A stretch of 8,345 bases of DNA from Bacteroidales bacterium (lineage in GTDB: Bacteria > Bacteroidota > Bacteroidia > Bacteroidales > UBA12077), in NCBI GenBank assembly GCA_003446015.1, contig DMBU01000197.1, forward strand, positions 1 to 8,345, in the 5' to 3' direction. Positions 5,563 to 8,345 of this stretch are shown in pieces (the stretch's first letter is position 1; every line of letters begins with the position of its first letter). Made by a program: the position numbers and the translations under genes. The notes below the pieces were generated by a model. It searched no databases, was not told where the DNA came from, and saw nothing but the letters and a program-made list of their open reading frames with translations.

Positions 5563-6321
5563 ATGAAACATTTATTTAGGAATCAATTTCTAAAAATTAA
5601 AATCACACATTTTCTTTTTGTAGGAATTACATGCTTGTATTTTTCAGGAAAGACTACTGCACAGGAAAGTAGTTCTTCGATACTTGAAAATATTTATTAT
5701 GGAGGAAAGTTTGGTACTTCAATGAGTCAGTTTACAAACCAACAACCACACACTAACGAAAAACAAGGAATCACAGGAGGTGCTTTTGTTGGATACAATT
5801 TAAACAGTAAACTGGCCATACAACTTGAGGTCAATTATTTACAAGAAGGAGGCCAGTTATTAAGAATTGAACACTCCTGGGATTTAAGTAATTATTCATG
5901 GATTGATATAAAAACAGATAATCAACAAGTAACATTAAACAATCTTGATATCCCTTTAATGCTAAAATATTCCTTACCCCTAGGTGCCTCTAAAATATTT
6001 ATTGTAGCAGGAGGAGCATTTGGATATAATATTCACTCTGGTGTAAAACATGAGACAACAATCCTTACTGAAATTGGAAATGTAAGCACATACACAAGCG
6101 AAGAAAACATTACCAGTAATATTGAAGATTATAATATCGGGATAATAGCAGGTTTAGGTTTTGAGATCCCTGTGTTTAAGAGCAATTACATCCTTATAGA
6201 TGCCCGTTACCGATATGGTATGATGCCCGTTTATAAAGGATATAGTTATAGAGGTTTACCACAAATAACCGGTGATCTTCAAAATAATACCATGTACTTT
6301 ACAGTGGGATTTGGATTTTAA
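5563..6321 (+). CDS. PorT-like outer-membrane beta-barrel protein
   Basis: A 252-residue exported protein of the outer-membrane beta-barrel type often labelled PorT family. Residues 1-34 form a signal peptide: a Lys/Arg-rich start, a hydrophobic stretch FLFVGITCLYF, and a likely cut after KTTAQ. The mature part starts with a strand ending in YYGGKFGTSMSQF and goes on through typical alternating strands: GITGGAFVGYNLNSKLAIQL, EVNYLQEGG, LNNLDIPLMLKYSLP (the family's conserved 'DIPLLLKY'-like strand), IFIVAGGAFGYNI, YNIGIIAGLGFEIP and YILIDARYRYG. It ends in MYFTVGFGF with a C-terminal Phe, as expected for barrel insertion by BAM. About eight strands fit the length. No ligand or activity can be inferred. 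It lies 47 bp before a lipoprotein gene with no terminator between, so they are probably one transcript and may work together at the outer membrane. Whether it has any tie to the oxidative-stress genes on both sides is unknown. Confidence 0.85.
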   Translation: MKHLFRNQFLKIKITHFLFVGITCLYFSGKTTAQESSSSILENIYYGGKFGTSMSQFTNQQPHTNEKQGITGGAFVGYNLNSKLAIQLEVNYLQEGGQLLRIEHSWDLSNYSWIDIKTDNQQVTLNNLDIPLMLKYSLPLGASKIFIVAGGAFGYNIHSGVKHETTILTEIGNVSTYTSEENITSNIEDYNIGIIAGLGFEIPVFKSNYILIDARYRYGMMPVYKGYSYRGLPQITGDLQNNTMYFTVGFGF

Positions 6322-6368
6322 AAAAAATAAATAATTATATAATTGTTAAATCTTAATTAATAAAAATT

Positions 6369-8069
6369 ATGAAAAATGTTCTAAAATTTATTGTATTTGC
6401 TCTAATATCAGGACTTGCATTCAATTCTTGCGAGAAAGACACATTTACTGAAGAAGATGCTATGCAAGCATTACAAGAAGTAGATCTTATTATTGCGGTA
6501 ACCGATAAATCAAATTTTGATCTACCGGTTGATTCTGCAACTATTAGCACTGTTATTGATGGGATAACTGTTGAGAAAACAACTGACGCTACTGGAATGG
6601 TTGTTTTTGAAAATGTGAAAATTGGAGGAAATCTTAATGTTTATGTAAGTAAAACAAACTATACAAAAACTTTTACTACCGTTTCTACCACTCCTAACGA
6701 TTACAGACAAGCAACTGTATCGGCTACTGTATCTATTTATTCATTAGCTGATCAAAATCTTGTTACTGTAAAAGGACAATTAACTATTGAAACTGATCTT
6801 ACCAACAGAACTAAAGAGGTTGTTGTTGGAACTGAAGTAAGAGTTTATAATACATATTTACCAAACGGCAGTGCAAAAGCTTTTGTTGGGATCTCTGATG
6901 CTGAAGGTAAATATGAAGTTAAGGTCCCTGTTAATTCAACAGGTAGTGATTATATTTCTGTTCGTTTCTATTCCATTGATGCTATGAGAACTGCAGGAGT
7001 GAGTGTTAACAATAAATACTCTGTTGAAACTCATAATGCATATTATGACATTGACGGAAACACTAATCCAACTGATATTCCTGCCGTTCCTAGTGCACTA
7101 ATCACTATTGCTGCACCTGAGGATCCAGGTACTGGATTTGAACTTACAACCGAAGTTGATACTTCATCATCATACCTTTCAGTTTCTGCAAGTAGTTGGG
7201 CAATTCTTAATTCAGGTAGTGGATATTTCCCAAGTATTACCGGTTCTGATACCACAATTTGGGCTTTCTTTTCTCCAGATACAAAAGGACTAGATACTGC
7301 ACGTGTACAATTAACATTTGAAAAAAATGGTGGATTAGTTAGTATTGACGGCTGGAGTAACTACGGTAACACCAGCGATCGTAATGCAAAGTATTCAACA
7401 AAACCTACAATTAATCTTAATTTTAATGGTGGAACCGGAGCAGAAATTAGTTTCAAGTTCAAATTATACTATAATGTTAAAATTAGTAATCATGGTAGTG
7501 GTTATATAACTATGCCAACGATTAAGAAAACATATGTAATTGATGGAGTAGAAAGTATAAGTACATACAGCCTTTCGTCATATGCGTTTATTAATAGTGG
7601 AAGTATTTATTCAAATAATATCAGTATTCTTTCAACAGAGGGCCGATATGATAATGCACCAACTTTTACAGTTACAGTTGATGAAAGCAGCCAGGCAAAT
7701 GCGTTTTATTATTCTTCGAATTTAGGTACTGACAGTACATTAAACACAAGTTATAGCTGGATATCTACAGGAAATAATTATGACCCAGGAAATCCTCCAT
7801 TAGTTACAATTACATCATTAGCTGGATATGGAACAGGAGCTGAGTTTAGAGCCGAAGTAAATTCTTCAGGAGTTCTTAGTAATCTGGAATTAATAAATTC
7901 AGGAAAAGGATATGCCAGAAATATAAACGATTTTATGAGTAGTGGAACAACAAGCAATCATTCGGGTGACTATGGATCATATTCAACTTCGACTTTTTAT
8001 AATGTTATTCCAGGTTCAACTTATACAGTAAATGCGTATTATGGAACCGGACAAATAACCGATTTATAA
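6369..8069 (+). CDS. Large repeat-bearing lipoprotein of unknown function
   Basis: A 566-residue lipoprotein that I do not recognise as a named family. The signal peptide ends at Cys21 (LISGLAFNSC), followed by Glu-Lys-Asp, acidic/Lys residues like those that send Bacteroidota lipoproteins to the cell surface. Two carboxypeptidase-regulatory-like or Ig-like beta modules are likely at about 38-120 (DATGMVVFENVKIGGNLNVY) and 130-215 (SDAEGKYEVKVPV). The C-terminal half has degenerate repeats pairing a Gly-Thr-Gly-x-Glu motif (254-258, 355-359, 488-492) with an Asn-Ser-Gly-x-Gly-Tyr motif (281-286, 374-379, 510-515); weaker versions of the latter occur at 409-414 and 466-471. It is rich in Ser, Thr, Asn, Tyr and Gly and has only the lipid Cys, as for an extended all-beta surface protein. 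It likely forms an operon with the barrel gene 47 bp upstream. Adhesin, matrix or ligand-binding roles are all possible; none is shown. The start is fixed by the signal peptide. Confidence 0.85.
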   Translation: MKNVLKFIVFALISGLAFNSCEKDTFTEEDAMQALQEVDLIIAVTDKSNFDLPVDSATISTVIDGITVEKTTDATGMVVFENVKIGGNLNVYVSKTNYTKTFTTVSTTPNDYRQATVSATVSIYSLADQNLVTVKGQLTIETDLTNRTKEVVVGTEVRVYNTYLPNGSAKAFVGISDAEGKYEVKVPVNSTGSDYISVRFYSIDAMRTAGVSVNNKYSVETHNAYYDIDGNTNPTDIPAVPSALITIAAPEDPGTGFELTTEVDTSSSYLSVSASSWAILNSGSGYFPSITGSDTTIWAFFSPDTKGLDTARVQLTFEKNGGLVSIDGWSNYGNTSDRNAKYSTKPTINLNFNGGTGAEISFKFKLYYNVKISNHGSGYITMPTIKKTYVIDGVESISTYSLSSYAFINSGSIYSNNISILSTEGRYDNAPTFTVTVDESSQANAFYYSSNLGTDSTLNTSYSWISTGNNYDPGNPPLVTITSLAGYGTGAEFRAEVNSSGVLSNLELINSGKGYARNINDFMSSGTTSNHSGDYGSYSTSTFYNVIPGSTYTVNAYYGTGQITDL

Positions 8070-8116
8070 TTAATAAAATTGCAAAATAGTTTTTAAACAA
8101 TATCCAAGAAAATAAA

Positions 8117-8150
8117 AAAAGCCTCCAAAATATAAATTTTGGGGGCTTTT
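8117..8150 (+). terminator. Strong intrinsic terminator after lipoprotein gene
   Basis: AAAAGCCTCCAAAAT (8117-8131) pairs with ATTTTGGGGGCTTTT (8136-8150) with only one G-U pair and an ATAA loop. The GC core followed by CTTTTCT gives a U-tract on the plus strand, 47 bp past the lipoprotein stop. Confidence 0.85.
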
Positions 8151-8157
8151 CTGAATT

Positions 8158-8183
8158 AAAAAAGCCGGAGAAAAATCCCCGGC
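8158..8183 (-). terminator. Intrinsic terminator for the second superoxide dismutase
   Basis: Read on the minus strand, GCCGGGGA and TCTCCGGC form a stem (one mismatch) around a TTTT loop, followed at once by six T (8163-8158). It faces the opposite way to the terminator at 8117-8150, so the two convergent genes each have their own stop signal. Confidence 0.75.
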
Positions 8184-8216
8184 CCCTTTCGAAATCTAAA
8201 TTACACTATTAAACCC

Positions 8217-8232
8217 ACCTGCGTACAGGCAG
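8217..8232. repeat. Small palindrome (copy 3, shortened)
   Basis: ACCTGCGTACAGGCAG has CCTG and CAGG arms around CGTA, followed by CAG, like the right flank of copy 1. Relative to the copies at 3049-3068 and 3713-3730 the centre of the hairpin is shorter. It ends 4 bp from the stop codon of the second superoxide dismutase gene. Confidence 0.45.
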
Positions 8233-8236
8233 AAAA

Positions 8237-8345
8237 CTAAACAAAACGCTTAGTCACTTGATCCCAGTCTATCACATTCCAGAAGGCATCAATATAGTCA
8301 GGTCGTTTGTTCTGATATTTAAGATAATAAGCATGTTCCCAAACA
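8237..8345 (-). CDS. Second superoxide dismutase, C-terminal part only
   Basis: The last 35 codons and the stop (TAG, complement of 8237-8239) of a second Fe/Mn superoxide dismutase; the rest lies beyond the window. The translated end reads VWEHAYYLKYQNKRPDY, then FWNVIDWDQVTKRFV. It contains the fourth metal ligand, the His of WEH; the partner Asp would be the next residue upstream, just outside. Compared with the complete enzyme at 4731-5306, 23 of 34 aligned residues are identical, with the differences bunched at the extreme C-terminus, so this is a diverged paralogue, not a fresh copy. Fe or Mn preference cannot be judged from this fragment. It has its own terminator just downstream at 8158-8183. 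Confidence 0.93.
   Translation of the reverse strand, partial: VWEHAYYLKYQNKRPDYIDAFWNVIDWDQVTKRFV

Noticed and set aside
1..8345. CRISPR array, tRNA, rRNA or a full insertion sequence
   Set aside because: No regularly spaced direct repeats, no cloverleaf-like sequence, no rRNA-like stretch and no transposase reading frame were seen on either strand.

Overview
The window is AT-rich DNA from a member of the Bacteroidota. The support is: a lipoprotein with a Cys-Glu-Lys-Asp start, a PorT-like outer-membrane barrel, no obvious Shine-Dalgarno sequences before most starts, a perfect TAnnTTTG-type -7 promoter box before one gene, and several short palindromic intergenic repeats of a kind common in this phylum. 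The oxygen-defence genes fit a strict anaerobe or microaerophile that meets oxygen; that lifestyle is inference.

Layout: (1) 1-234 has no supported gene. (2) 235-2922, plus strand: a YfiR-family (DUF4154) periplasmic protein, then a 682-residue TonB-dependent receptor, 126 bp apart and probably functionally linked. (3) 2923-3103: a convergent intergenic region holding a large imperfect inverted repeat that works as a plausible two-way terminator and is itself interrupted by a small palindrome. (4) 3104-5306, minus strand, read right to left: an iron-type superoxide dismutase, rubrerythrin and a nitroreductase-family flavoprotein. Superoxide dismutase converts superoxide to peroxide and rubrerythrin reduces peroxide, so the first two form a logical detoxification chain; the flavoprotein's place in it is unproven. 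(5) 5563-8069, plus strand: a PorT-like barrel protein and a 566-residue surface or periplasmic lipoprotein, 47 bp apart, likely one operon ending in a strong terminator. (6) 8237-8345, minus strand: the C-terminal 35 codons of a second, divergent superoxide dismutase that continues past the window.

No complete undescribed defence or mobile system is visible. The most unusual material is intergenic. A small palindrome (CCTGWC-TGCC-GWCAGG) occurs twice in nearly full form and once shortened. Both fuller copies sit inside pre-existing hairpins, and taking them out on paper restores the host hairpin. A separate 150-bp element with perfect 18-bp inverted ends and interleaved internal repeats lies between superoxide dismutase and rubrerythrin, where it could form part of the rubrerythrin leader RNA.
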